DNA from: Maea johnstoni
Lineage: Eukaryota > Annelida > Polychaeta > Spionida > Magelonidae
Direction: 5' to 3'
DNA length: 64,000 bases
Assembly (NCBI GenBank): GCA_963942565.1
Contig: OZ012684.1
Span: 95,154,273 to 95,218,272, forward strand
The notes beneath the pieces are model-generated. The model was not told the DNA's origin. It did not search any database and worked only from the letters and a program-made list of their open reading frames with translations. Each line of letters opens with the position of its first letter. The first letter of the stretch is position 1. Shown piece after piece: positions 50,926 through 64,000 of the stretch. A program made the translations under genes and the position numbers.

Positions 50926-51663
50926 TGGACATTTAATGGGAATATTTAAGCATTCGCTGGGTAGAAAATGTTTTCCATTCACAAACTACAAATTTTGCAA
51001 ATTTTTTGGAATTCAGTTTACTTCCCTGTTGCCTTCCTTCCACTGCTCTGGAGTACATTTCTTTATTTTAATATTTCGTATTTGAGTTTGGTTTGTAAAG
51101 CATCAGTTTTGTGGGGAAAGGAGTTTTGTTAAGTCCCAGCAGTTTATTCCAGTTGCACAAAGTATTTCAGTACATAGCAATAAAAATTGTTTTTGTTCCA
51201 AGAAGCAACCTGTTTCTGTTTTGAGAGATTATTACATGCAATTTAACTCAACATGAGCTTAATAAACTTTAACAACTTCATTTCATTGATTGTAGGCAGT
51301 ATGTGCCTTATTTGAATGAAAATCAACTATAGTAACTGAGACAGGATTGAACAAGTTACACACAGTGATTCTTGATGTTCTTAATGAGCTCTGACATCTA
51401 CAACAACAAGGTTTATAATGGCTACAATGTTTTTAATAAGGCAACACCATTACACTGGATAACATGTAGTAGGAAACCACTTTGACAGCAGGAAACCAAC
51501 TTCCCACATTCGAGCATCTCTGAAACTGTTCAAATATTAAAAGTTACCAGTATGCGGTGCATACGCCCTTTAAAACAGCTAACTTTGCATAAAAAAGAAA
51601 GAATTAGGGTAAACTTGGCCACAATATGGTTTATGTCTTTACTTGACATCTTGTTTGTATTAA
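50926..51663. other. Unannotated stretch
   Basis: No gene or repeat recognised; ends in the TTAA target site of the next element. Confidence 0.4.
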
Positions 51664-52503
51664 GGTCTTACGACACTTTTAGAAATCTCAGTTTAATTTT
51701 CCTGAAATTTTGCATTAGGAAAGAACATAGCACAGTGATCCTCAAAACAACTTAAAATCATGCGGTCATCAACTTAGTTTTTTTTTCACAGATTTTTGAA
51801 AAATTAATGCAATTTATGTCACAAATATCACTTTCTCCAAAATTGGTGTCTTTCTTTGCTAGATTTATCCCTTCAGAATACTGACACTGCCTGAAATACT
51901 GTTTTGCCATGTTGAAAATTATTTTTTTGCTGTTACAAAGGAATTATTGGACAAAATCAAGAAATTCGAGAAACAAGTTTTTAACCCAAAATTGATATAA
52001 GTCAGAATTGCCTAGTTTAATTTTCACCAATTTCTGTCTACACTATCTACACAATGCTCTTAATAAGAAGACACAAAGAAAATGATAGGTCATCAGGTTA
52101 GTTTTCGAACCACAGATGGTCAAAGTTTGTGAAATAGGACATTTTTGGGGCAAATTTTCATGAAAATGTTAGAAAAGAGTTACTAAATAGTTACTGTTAA
52201 TGCCCATACTTATATAAGATATTGTTAAGAAAGGGAACCCCACTTTATACACATGGATTATCACACATTATTCCTGAAAATGTGTCAAAACAACAAATTC
52301 AATGAATATGGAAATCACTGTAGCCAAAAACAAAAAACTCATAGGATACTATTTATAATAGGCAGGTATAATCAGAATTGGTACATATTCAATAAAATTC
52401 AATTTCTTATCAATATTTCCAGTGACGTCAGGTAAATTGTAATAACTTATTTTAGTTTGTCCAATACCCAATAGGTGTCACCGGTATAGAGTATCGTAAG
52501 ACC
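51664..52503. mobile_element. TTAA-flanked non-autonomous DNA element, 840 bp
   Basis: Ends GGTCTTACGACACT and, inverted, GGTCTTACGATACT. TTAA lies directly outside both ends (51660-51663 and 52504-52507). TTAA duplication fits piggyBac- or Kolobok-type transposition. No transposase frame inside. Confidence 0.82.
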
Positions 52504-52729
52504 TTAAATGGGGAATGATAGTCATATGTGGCCTGGGCAATTACTTACTACTTAAATCCAAAACTTGAAGATCTGAATATCAATGCGATTGACAACCATT
52601 TCATGCATCCACACTTGCAGCAGATGCCTATTACATATGCAACTACTATGTATTCATTCAACTGCCATTTTATAACTTGCCACCTGTTTATAGGGCACTA
52701 CTTATGTACGCCCTACGTACTAGGGTGGT

Positions 52730-52771
52730 GGATCCGTGCGCCTGCCACTCACTTTTTTGGCGCACGGATCC
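52730..52771. repeat. Perfect 13-bp inverted repeat (hairpin)
   Basis: GGATCCGTGCGCC (52730-52742) and GGCGCACGGATCC (52759-52771) with a 16-base loop. GC-rich in an AT-rich neighbourhood, about 120 bases before satellite block 2. Confidence 0.85.
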
Positions 52772-52890
52772 TTACCACATTGTTTGTTTTATTTATCCTG
52801 CGGCCTCTTGCGCCCTGCCGCAACATTTGCCTCCCCCTTCTCTGTCATTATACTGTCCTCCCAGTACCTAATTCAACGGGGCCCTATCTG

Positions 52891-57358
<4,468 letters not shown>

Positions 57359-57706
57359 CATTACCAACGGAGAACAAGAGACAATAAATGCAGTGCATAA
57401 CAATTTTTATTAACTATGTATAGTACCTTATCTAGATTGTATATTCAAACAAAACAACACCTTATCTAAGTTTGTATGTAAAACATCAAATACAGTCATC
57501 ATTTCAAAACCTGACATGTTATCAAAACTGCGAATTTAATTATCTACAACCAATATCTATAACTTCCGATACACTTATGTACAGAAATTGCAAAATAGCT
57601 AATTTCAATAGATAATTTACACTTGTCGCACATTTCCGCGAAAATTTAAAGTCAAAAAACCCAACCCTGAACCCTGTGACATTTCAAAGAACATTTCAAA
57701 GTTACC
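57359..57706. repeat. DIRS-order element terminal repeat, outer copy (B2)
   Basis: Starts 'cattaccaacggagaacaag' and matches 57974-58321 at offset 615 with few differences. Its outer end is the junction with the satellite. Confidence 0.88.
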
Positions 57707-57973
57707 ACTTATAAATGCACCTACTTATCATTTTAGCAGGGAGGGTGGGTGGGAAAATGCGTAAATATATATGAGAGATTAACGTGAAGTGGGCGACTAT
57801 TGAGAAGTCAGCCCAAAATGCACAACAATGCCCAAGCGTTATGACTCAACGCCTTAAGGCATTGTTGCACGTGCACTGACATAAACACTCGAAAATCACC
57901 CTGGCAACAAGATGACAATCTGTGGGCCTGCTCCGTCGCCAATGCCCAACAATGACTGCGTCATTATTACGCA
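57707..57973. repeat. DIRS-order element middle segment (putative A2)
   Basis: Unique between the two repeats. In split-direct-repeat elements this segment matches the element's 5' end (A1). No match was found in the 2.3 kb beyond 61.7 kb, so A1 is outside the window or lost. Confidence 0.5.
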
Positions 57974-58321
57974 CATTACCAACGGAGAACAAGAGACAAT
58001 AAATGCAGTGCATAACAATTTTTATTAACTATGTATAGTACCTTATCTAGATTGTATATTCAAACAAAACAACACCTTATCTAAGTTTGTATGTAAAACA
58101 TCAAATACAGTCATCATTTCAAAACCTGACATGTTATCAAAACTGCGAATTTAATTATCTACAACCAATATCTATAACTTCCGATACACTTATGTACAGA
58201 AATTGCAAAATAGCTAATTTCAATAGATAATTTACACTTGTCGCACATTTCCGTGAAAATTTAAAGTCAGAAAACCCAACCCTGAACCCTGTGACATTTC
58301 AAAGAACATTTAAGAGTTACC
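57974..58321. repeat. DIRS-order element terminal repeat, inner copy (B1)
   Basis: Direct copy of 57359-57706. Lies just beyond the 3' end of the recombinase frame. Confidence 0.88.
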
Positions 58322-58376
58322 AAGCGGCAAAAACCTAGTTAAGGATTCCTCACAGGCAAAACATTAGTAAAGAAAA

Positions 58377-59399
58377 TTAACCAGTTAAAGTCTTAGCCAC
58401 TCTAAGTTTAGCTGCATTAGATGGTAAGTAAATTTCAACAGCATCACTACGCCAACCCCCAAGACTCTTAATGTCACTCAAAGCAGCTCCCCTTGAATAT
58501 GCTCTGTGACAACCGCCTCTTCTAAAAGAATGAAAAGTGTAACCTTCTTGATGCTGTCCAATCATAAGTAAAATTTTATTCAACAATTCTCTAGCAGTCT
58601 GTGTCGTAAAATAATTTAATCTACTTTCCTCACTCCTGCCCTCTAGCCAGGAAAACAAAGGACAGTTTCCATATGAACGTCTTTTGTGAGTCAACAACAA
58701 TCTCCTCAGTGCTTCGACTGGACAAATACCATTCTCACTCCTGTAAGGAACTATTGGCACTTCACAATTTGATGCAAAAACCTGACACGTTTTAGAAAAT
58801 TTTATGTTGATAGTGAAACTGTTATCTTTAGGGTGTACATCAGAAACCATTACCGCTCTAGGTAGATCACTAGATGAATTTGATAACGGAACTAATGACG
58901 ACAATCTAGACAAAGTAAAAAACAAAATCAAGCACAGAGTCTCAAACACCAAACCCATCTCACCATAAGTCCTGGCTGCAAAACAGATATCTCTAAGAAC
59001 TTGGATGGGCAAAGGAGTAGCCTGCCTTATCTGATGATTAAATGATCTGGATATCGCTCTGCGAGTTAGATGATACCTATAAGACGAAAATCCAGAAGTA
59101 TCCAAGTCTAAGAAAAAATGAAATGCCTTGAGGCTTGATAATGCATTTAGCACTGAAGTAGGTGAAATAGCAGTACGACATAAAAATTCTGCAAAAAGGG
59201 ATAAATTGTTATCTGAAGCAGGTAAATCATTAAGACCATAAAATATACAAAAACGAATATAACTATTAAAATGTGACCACCGATTAGCATGCGTGCCTGC
59301 AGCGAAGGCTCTATACCTACGTTTAGAAACTGCTTGCGTCAACTCCAATAAATCTGCAAAAACACAAGATAGAAATAATGCAATTAAGACTACATCCAA
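58377..59399 (-). CDS. Tyrosine recombinase of the DIRS-order element
   Basis: About 340 codons. This enzyme integrates the element's circular DNA by strand exchange with no target duplication. The N-terminal helical domain (THANRWSHFNSYIRFCIFYG) is SAM-like, residues about 36-100. The catalytic domain shows the first Arg in FTLSRLSSL (about 165), a beta-hairpin Lys region (IKFSKT, about 199), HSFRRGG (about 290-296) and the nucleophile Tyr in DAVEIYL (about 324). The open frame begins at a TTG; the true start or join to the upstream frame is not decided. Confidence 0.88.
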   Translation of the reverse strand: MDVVLIALFLSCVFADLLELTQAVSKRRYRAFAAGTHANRWSHFNSYIRFCIFYGLNDLPASDNNLSLFAEFLCRTAISPTSVLNALSSLKAFHFFLDLDTSGFSSYRYHLTRRAISRSFNHQIRQATPLPIQVLRDICFAARTYGEMGLVFETLCLILFFTLSRLSSLVPLSNSSSDLPRAVMVSDVHPKDNSFTINIKFSKTCQVFASNCEVPIVPYRSENGICPVEALRRLLLTHKRRSYGNCPLFSWLEGRSEESRLNYFTTQTARELLNKILLMIGQHQEGYTFHSFRRGGCHRAYSRGAALSDIKSLGGWRSDAVEIYLPSNAAKLRVAKTLTG

Positions 59400-59416
59400 A
59401 GATATCTTAACCCGCT

Positions 59417-61480
59417 TTACATAGCATTAACTATTTGAAATAGTTCATCTGTCGGAAACTGTCGCTCGGCATTCATCAAGAATCTATTGTTCCTGACTTT
59501 GTAAGCGTACTTCTCAGACAAGTGTTCCCTTGATAGAGCGTCTGCCAATTCAAGCTGTAGGCCCGGAGTATGAATCATGTTCAATTCTATGTCATGCGTT
59601 GCTGAGATCATGAACAACTCCCGTGCACAATCCTGCATGAATGGATCAGATGATTTGCCCCTCATGACAACTATACAAGAGTTAGTATTATCTGATCGGA
59701 TATCCACTCTGTGACCTTCCCATACCTTTGCCCATAATTTCGCAGCTACCACCAAATTCAACAATTCTAGTCGCGCGATGTTGTGCTTGCACTCTAATAT
59801 CTCCTTAGGAAACTGTCTCCCATAGAAACCTGTGTCGCACCAGGCTCCACACCCTGTAAGACATGCATCTAACTCGATTTGTTGTGTGGAGACCAAGAGA
59901 GTTTTATCCAGGATTTTTACCCCGTTGATTTCCGGCAAAAGTTTAAGAAAGAAAACTACATCCTTTTTAAAACCCAAGGATAACGTGTGTGATCCAGTAT
60001 TGGGAGTGTCCCTCAGGCACTCCAGCATCCTGCTGATGAACAATCTAGCAGGAGGAGCTACCTTGGCCACAAACTGTAAAGAGCCGATTAAGCTCTGCAT
60101 TTCGCGTCTGGAAGCATGAGTTTTATTTTTCCATAACTCTAAATCGGCCATAATCTCTGTAAGTTTTTCTTTTGGTATAGACATGGTCATATCAATTGTA
60201 TTGAATAGGATGCCTAACCATACCATTATTTGAGAAGGCTCACAGACCTTATGTTTGGCTTCAACCAAGCCTAGTTGATCTAAAATGCCCTGCAAAAGTC
60301 TCAAGGCTGATTTTGCTAAATCTTCATCTTGCTCTCCACCACCAAAGTCATCAATGTAAGGATACGATTCATGTCCCTTCTTCCCATGAATGTATGACAC
60401 GGCCTGCGATGTCCGCTGCATCATCATAGCCGTGGACCTAAGACCAAACGGTGGACAAATGTCCATGTAATACAGACCATCATAACAAAAGCCCAATAAA
60501 GGCCGATCAAAAGGGTCAACGCGTAACTGTCTATACCCTCTAGATAGATCAGTTTTGTACAAGTAGGACCCAGGCCCCAATTCTAAAATTCGTTTTTCCA
60601 TCTTGTCAATAGTAGGCAATTTTACTGAATAGGGTTGATCCAAATATATGTCTTTTCCTATACCATCATTTACTGAAAACCCATCTGGCCAAGACAAATC
60701 TAAAACGATTCTTCTCATGTCCGAATCTTTCTTAGGCCTAGACATGAGTGGGCTCAAATGTATTGGCTGAACTGGTTCTCCATCAAATGGTCCAAGCAAA
60801 GCGCGATGTGATAATTCTGTCTTGATATAGTGATTGACAGATTCAGGATGTTGTTTCCCTGAAGGATGAGATTTGACTGTTGAAGTAAGTGGCCTTGCAC
60901 GATCAAACGACACAGGCCAGCCAAATTCCAGATAGTCGACAATTTGATTGTCTTGATAAAATTCTAAATATTCTCTCCAAGCTGGAATATTAAGTCCGCT
61001 AGGAATTCTGATTCTAGATTTCTGAAAATTATAAACCCCTGATTCAATTACATCATCAAAGATTTTTCTAGCCTCCACCAAATGAGAAACCGACTCATCA
61101 GACTTTCGCTCCAACTCGTAAAGAGGCCTACATATTCCGTCAATTTCACTCCCCTGTGTTACCTGCTCAATTTTAGTAGGTAAAGGCGTTAATTTGATGT
61201 TTTGTTCATCGTGACCTAATAATTTGTCTTGGCCAACTCCTACTGAAGTAGGAGATTTTGTTGGAACACACACGTCATTCACTACATTCATCTTTGTATT
61301 TTGATTTAATTTTGAAACGTTATCGCATTGTGAAGAATCAGTTGCCATGGCAACCTGCTCATTAAGCAAATTGCCTGAAACACACTGAGCGATATCTTGA
61401 TACCCGTATTCTGAATGAGAAGAGGGATTTATCTTCTCTAATTCCCGTTTTTTGAAATCTCTCTCATTTTGAAGAAACAT
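59417..61480 (-). CDS. Reverse transcriptase-RNase H of the DIRS-order element
   Basis: 687 codons from an ATG. RT: RPKKDSDMRRIVLDLS (about 248-263), DLSRGYRQL (311-319), PPFGLRST (343-350) and the catalytic YIDDF (375-379). RNase H: LDACLTGCGAW (about 537-547), LELLNLVVAAKLW (571-583), RSDNTNS (595-601) and HTPGLQLELADALSR (637-651). The DIRS type of RT-RNase H lacks a protease and DDE integrase, as here. The frame overlaps the end of the Gag-like frame by about 40 bases. Confidence 0.9.
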   Translation of the reverse strand: MFLQNERDFKKRELEKINPSSHSEYGYQDIAQCVSGNLLNEQVAMATDSSQCDNVSKLNQNTKMNVVNDVCVPTKSPTSVGVGQDKLLGHDEQNIKLTPLPTKIEQVTQGSEIDGICRPLYELERKSDESVSHLVEARKIFDDVIESGVYNFQKSRIRIPSGLNIPAWREYLEFYQDNQIVDYLEFGWPVSFDRARPLTSTVKSHPSGKQHPESVNHYIKTELSHRALLGPFDGEPVQPIHLSPLMSRPKKDSDMRRIVLDLSWPDGFSVNDGIGKDIYLDQPYSVKLPTIDKMEKRILELGPGSYLYKTDLSRGYRQLRVDPFDRPLLGFCYDGLYYMDICPPFGLRSTAMMMQRTSQAVSYIHGKKGHESYPYIDDFGGGEQDEDLAKSALRLLQGILDQLGLVEAKHKVCEPSQIMVWLGILFNTIDMTMSIPKEKLTEIMADLELWKNKTHASRREMQSLIGSLQFVAKVAPPARLFISRMLECLRDTPNTGSHTLSLGFKKDVVFFLKLLPEINGVKILDKTLLVSTQQIELDACLTGCGAWCDTGFYGRQFPKEILECKHNIARLELLNLVVAAKLWAKVWEGHRVDIRSDNTNSCIVVMRGKSSDPFMQDCARELFMISATHDIELNMIHTPGLQLELADALSREHLSEKYAYKVRNNRFLMNAERQFPTDELFQIVNAM

Positions 61481-61732
61481 TCCTGTTCCTTATGCCTGTT
61501 CACAACATTTTTATTGTTAAAGCAATACGTACATGAATGGATGTATGGAGCATGATCTCCCTTGTGAGTGCAAGCATTTGAATTGAACATCGCACAACAT
61601 TGAGAATTCAGTGGTACTTGCCTGGTCTGCTTCTTTTCGCTGTTGGGCTTCTGTACAGACTTGATCACTCTGCACTGAGTGAACCTGCGCTTTTGAATGG
61701 CAGCCTTATTTGATATGACGTCATGATCCAAG
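61438..61732 (-). CDS. Gag-like zinc-finger tail of the DIRS-order element
   Basis: Minus-strand frame with CCAMFNSNACTHKGDHAPYI then HSCTYCFNNKNVVNRHKEQEC, a Cys/His pattern typical of the C-terminus of Gag in DIRS-order elements, which binds the element RNA. The same frame stays open to 62196, but that part is antisense to the long plus-strand frame and Ser/Leu-rich, so I do not count it as Gag. Start not determined. Confidence 0.55.
61713..61720. promoter_or_regulatory. Palindromic CRE, TGACGTCA
   Basis: Approximate position. A full ATF/CREB palindrome (gatatgacgtcatgatcc) lies 12 bases before the ATG of the long plus-strand frame and between two divergent frames. It may be a chance occurrence. 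Confidence 0.35.
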
Positions 61733-64000
61733 ATGGATGCAAGTTTTTTTACGGAGCTCGAAGTGGGTGAAGTTAATGAAGTTTTGGACAGTTTGGACCC
61801 TAAAATTGGGGATGCGATACGACGATTAAGTGAGGATAAGTACGAGGAGGTCGAAGAGACTTTAATTTCTGAGTTCAAGATGAAGGATCTTACGGAAGCA
61901 AGGACGGCACTTTTCAGGGTCGCCATGGATAGGGTAGACCATTGTCTCAGCCAGGTCGCCAAAGCGCGCGAAACCAACGAAGCACTGTTGAGTGAAGAGG
62001 ATGAAGAGACTGTTTCTAGGGCTGATAAGCTTTTCAGAAGTCTAGAACCTAGGGCGATGATCAATAGAAGATGCCCTAAAAGGTTAGTGAAAGACATGAT
62101 TGAGTTACTGCGGTTTGGAGGTGGAGGAAGGATTGAATTCCCGACTGGCGTAATGAGGACGATCCCGCAAACAAGCCCCGATCTCGGGTGTGGCATTACA
62201 CCGGACGATATAATATGCCTGAAGAGAGTAGCGGGTATAATGCTATGCGAGCAGATGGAAAGGAGTGATAGAACTACTCAGGAATTGGAGGAGGATAACC
62301 CCAGTCGTGAAGATGCAACAACTGCAGACCACATAAACCCCGCCATTACTGTCACCCAAGCGAGCAACTCTGAATCGGATTGTGAGTCGTCAAGTGATAG
62401 TGAAGGGGATGATTTGGACATATCACATGCTGGCCCGGATATGAATGAGAGTAACGTGTCGGCTGTGGCCAGTGATAACCAGACCACGATGATAAGCGGG
62501 ACTGATGTAGTAGGTGGCGATGAGAAAGTGGGTTCTATGGACGGGGCCGACGTGGCGGTGCGAGAAAGAGAGGCTAGTGATGAATATAACGATATTACTA
62601 GGACAGCTCAGGCTAGTAACGATGACGGCTCAAATGTGAATGCAGCAACAAATATAGTATTTGTGGACGAAACATCTAAACATGCTAGTGGGCTTGAACG
62701 CATCGAAAGGGGAGGCGGTGATATTTATTCGGCAGTAAGTGAGGAGAATAATAGTCGACAACGTGTTTACAACTGTGGTAGGACACCTACAACAGAACAA
62801 GTGAACATCACATCGAGAGACGGTAGGCGATCTGAAACAGTGTCTAGAGACAATAAGATCGACACGGGGTGCTCAGACGGCGACACACAGACGGGTGAGT
62901 GCCGTTATGTAAATCCAAGTAAGGAGGCGCATGGGCACGAAACAGAAGCTGACACCCGACCTTTTTGCGCGGCAAGGCAGTCCACTGACGAATTTAGGCT
63001 GCTGGGTACGTTGAGTCAGGCAGAGAGCAATCCCGTCGCTAACCTTTTGGAAGCAATTCTGAACTTGGTGAGAAGTCCTGCTGCAACCTATAGGTGTACC
63101 TGTGCTGAGGCGATGGCTGGGCGACAAAGAGGTAGAGAACATGGTGAGCCGAGAAGAGACAAGGAAGTGCCTAGGCAGCGGCGTGATAGTGGCAGTGACA
63201 GTAGATTGATTTCCCTTGAGGAATGGAGGGACTCGTACACCAGACGTACCCTGGAGACGGAGGAGGCCATCGTGGAGAGATTCCGTAATCTGCAGATTGA
63301 AAATGACGAGATGGCGGCGGAGATGAGACGAATGAAGAGGCAAATCCGGGAGATGGCCAGCGTGCGACCGACGGGAAGTATGTCAGATGAGAGTAACCGG
63401 CAGCCACCTACACGTGAGACAGCGCAACCTATACCCAAACCAGTTCGCCATAGAGACCGGGGAAGGGACAGAGGTGAAAGCGATGATATGGTGTCTGTGG
63501 TGGAAGTCATGCCGAGGGCAGCGCTGCGGCAGGAAAGACCGAGGGCAGCCAGCTTCGCGGGAGCAACTACGCGTGTCAGTGGTACGAGAAACAGACCCTG
63601 CGAGGCGACTTCAACCCCGATGGGGCAGCAAAATGGTGGGCGAAGAATGGTGGAGAAGGAAGAACCGAAGCCCCAGCGGGGTGAAAGGCGAAGGGGTGAG
63701 ATGCGGAGAGGTGACGGTGAAAACAGGCAGCCTAAGCAGGGTGAGAAATCACTGAAGGAATGGTTGTCGAAGGCCAAAGGAGGTGAGAAGGAGAAGGCGA
63801 GTGCTGCTACGAGAGCGGAGCCCATCAACCAACCACCGGTGAGCCCATCGTGGGCCGAAGACGACGATTTGGCAGAATACGACCCTGAGACCTCCTACGG
63901 GGAAACGCTGTCGCCTGGGTCTAACAGCGATGGAGGTGCAGCGGCGGCGACTCTTCGAGATGGTGATGTCAGGCGCAACGTCGACGATGTGTACAAACTT
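61733..64000 (+). CDS. Unrecognised long open frame, 756 codons and continuing off the window
   Basis: ATG at 61733 in a good context (ccaagATGG), with an in-frame TGA nine bases upstream. There is no stop up to 64000. The N-terminus (about 1-190) is helical and charged, with DASFFTELEVGEVNEVLDSL and RCPKRLVKDMIELLRFGGGG. Residues about 200-460 are acidic, Ser/Thr/Asn-rich and probably disordered (SNSESDCESSSDSEGDD). About 494-545 looks like a coiled coil (TEEAIVERFRNLQIENDEMA, then EMRRMKRQIREM). The rest is Arg/Gly/Glu-rich and ends with another acidic patch. No zinc finger, RT or enzyme motif seen. GC content is higher than in the rest of the window. It could be a Gag/ORF1-type protein of another element or a host exon; I cannot tell. 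Confidence 0.7.
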   Translation, partial: MDASFFTELEVGEVNEVLDSLDPKIGDAIRRLSEDKYEEVEETLISEFKMKDLTEARTALFRVAMDRVDHCLSQVAKARETNEALLSEEDEETVSRADKLFRSLEPRAMINRRCPKRLVKDMIELLRFGGGGRIEFPTGVMRTIPQTSPDLGCGITPDDIICLKRVAGIMLCEQMERSDRTTQELEEDNPSREDATTADHINPAITVTQASNSESDCESSSDSEGDDLDISHAGPDMNESNVSAVASDNQTTMISGTDVVGGDEKVGSMDGADVAVREREASDEYNDITRTAQASNDDGSNVNAATNIVFVDETSKHASGLERIERGGGDIYSAVSEENNSRQRVYNCGRTPTTEQVNITSRDGRRSETVSRDNKIDTGCSDGDTQTGECRYVNPSKEAHGHETEADTRPFCAARQSTDEFRLLGTLSQAESNPVANLLEAILNLVRSPAATYRCTCAEAMAGRQRGREHGEPRRDKEVPRQRRDSGSDSRLISLEEWRDSYTRRTLETEEAIVERFRNLQIENDEMAAEMRRMKRQIREMASVRPTGSMSDESNRQPPTRETAQPIPKPVRHRDRGRDRGESDDMVSVVEVMPRAALRQERPRAASFAGATTRVSGTRNRPCEATSTPMGQQNGGRRMVEKEEPKPQRGERRRGEMRRGDGENRQPKQGEKSLKEWLSKAKGGEKEKASAATRAEPINQPPVSPSWAEDDDLAEYDPETSYGETLSPGSNSDGGAAAATLRDGDVRRNVDDVYKL

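Larger units (their letters stand above)
57359..61732 (-). mobile_element. DIRS-order (tyrosine-recombinase) retroelement, minus strand
   Basis: Minus-strand order: Gag-like zinc finger, RT-RNase H, tyrosine recombinase, then a 3' end with two direct copies of a 347-bp repeat separated by about 268 bp unique sequence. That end fits the split direct repeats (B1-A2-B2) of PAT/Ngaro-like DIRS elements. It interrupts the satellite at 57358. The RT-RNase H and recombinase parts look whole and the terminal repeats are nearly identical, so the insertion is probably young. The 5' part (rest of Gag and the A1 repeat) is not seen; the boundary near 61.7 kb is approximate. Confidence 0.85.

Noticed and set aside
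61733-62196. Upper part of the minus-strand frame 61438-62196 as Gag
   Set aside because: Ser/Leu-rich antisense of the 756-codon plus frame; only the zinc-finger end looks like protein.
62278-63828. Several minus-strand frames of 69-246 codons
   Set aside because: Ser/Leu/Arg-rich shadows of the long plus-strand frame.

Overview
This is a stretch of an animal nuclear genome: spliced genes with long introns, very heavy minisatellite content, MITEs, LINE remnants, a satellite block and one tyrosine-recombinase retroelement. No bacterial or organellar feature is present. Several minisatellites repeat an exon edge together with its splice site. From memory, this kind of boundary-spanning ('mirage') minisatellite was described in amphioxus introns, so I suspect a cephalochordate (Branchiostoma). 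That assignment is inference.

Layout. 1-8 kb: unannotated repeats, including a 414-bp direct repeat 4 kb apart and a 1.43-kb tandem duplication. 8.6-11.2 kb: a decayed LINE on the minus strand. 11.4-16.7 kb: three minisatellites (44, 79 and 65 bp units) and an ATT microsatellite. 18.2-34.5 kb, minus strand: the last eight exons of ABCD3 (PMP70, peroxisomal half-ABC transporter), coding for the complete nucleotide-binding domain to the stop codon. Its introns hold six minisatellites, four of which span an exon edge, plus two MITEs and a LINE scrap. A third MITE lies just upstream of the most 5' visible exon. 36083-36282: a 200-N assembly gap. 36.3-39.5 kb and 52.9-57.4 kb: two blocks of one 1.5-1.6 kb satellite that carries long TA runs. 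Between them, 40.4-48.3 kb on the plus strand: an internal part of a WD40 gene that matches WDR27, with one exon present four times in tandem and another present twice. 57.4-61.7 kb, minus strand: a DIRS-order retroelement (Gag-like zinc finger, RT-RNase H, tyrosine recombinase, split direct repeats at the 3' end) inserted in the satellite. 61733-64000, plus strand: an uninterrupted 756-codon open frame that runs off the window, divergent from the DIRS element and of no family I recognise.

The two host genes are not known to work together. The common theme is tandem duplication that starts at exon-intron borders. It happened at four ABCD3 exon edges and at one or more WDR27 exons, and it multiplies splice sites or whole exons. 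The window may also contain an assembly join: ABCD3 loses its 5' exons and WDR27 its 5' exons on either side of the N gap and satellite.
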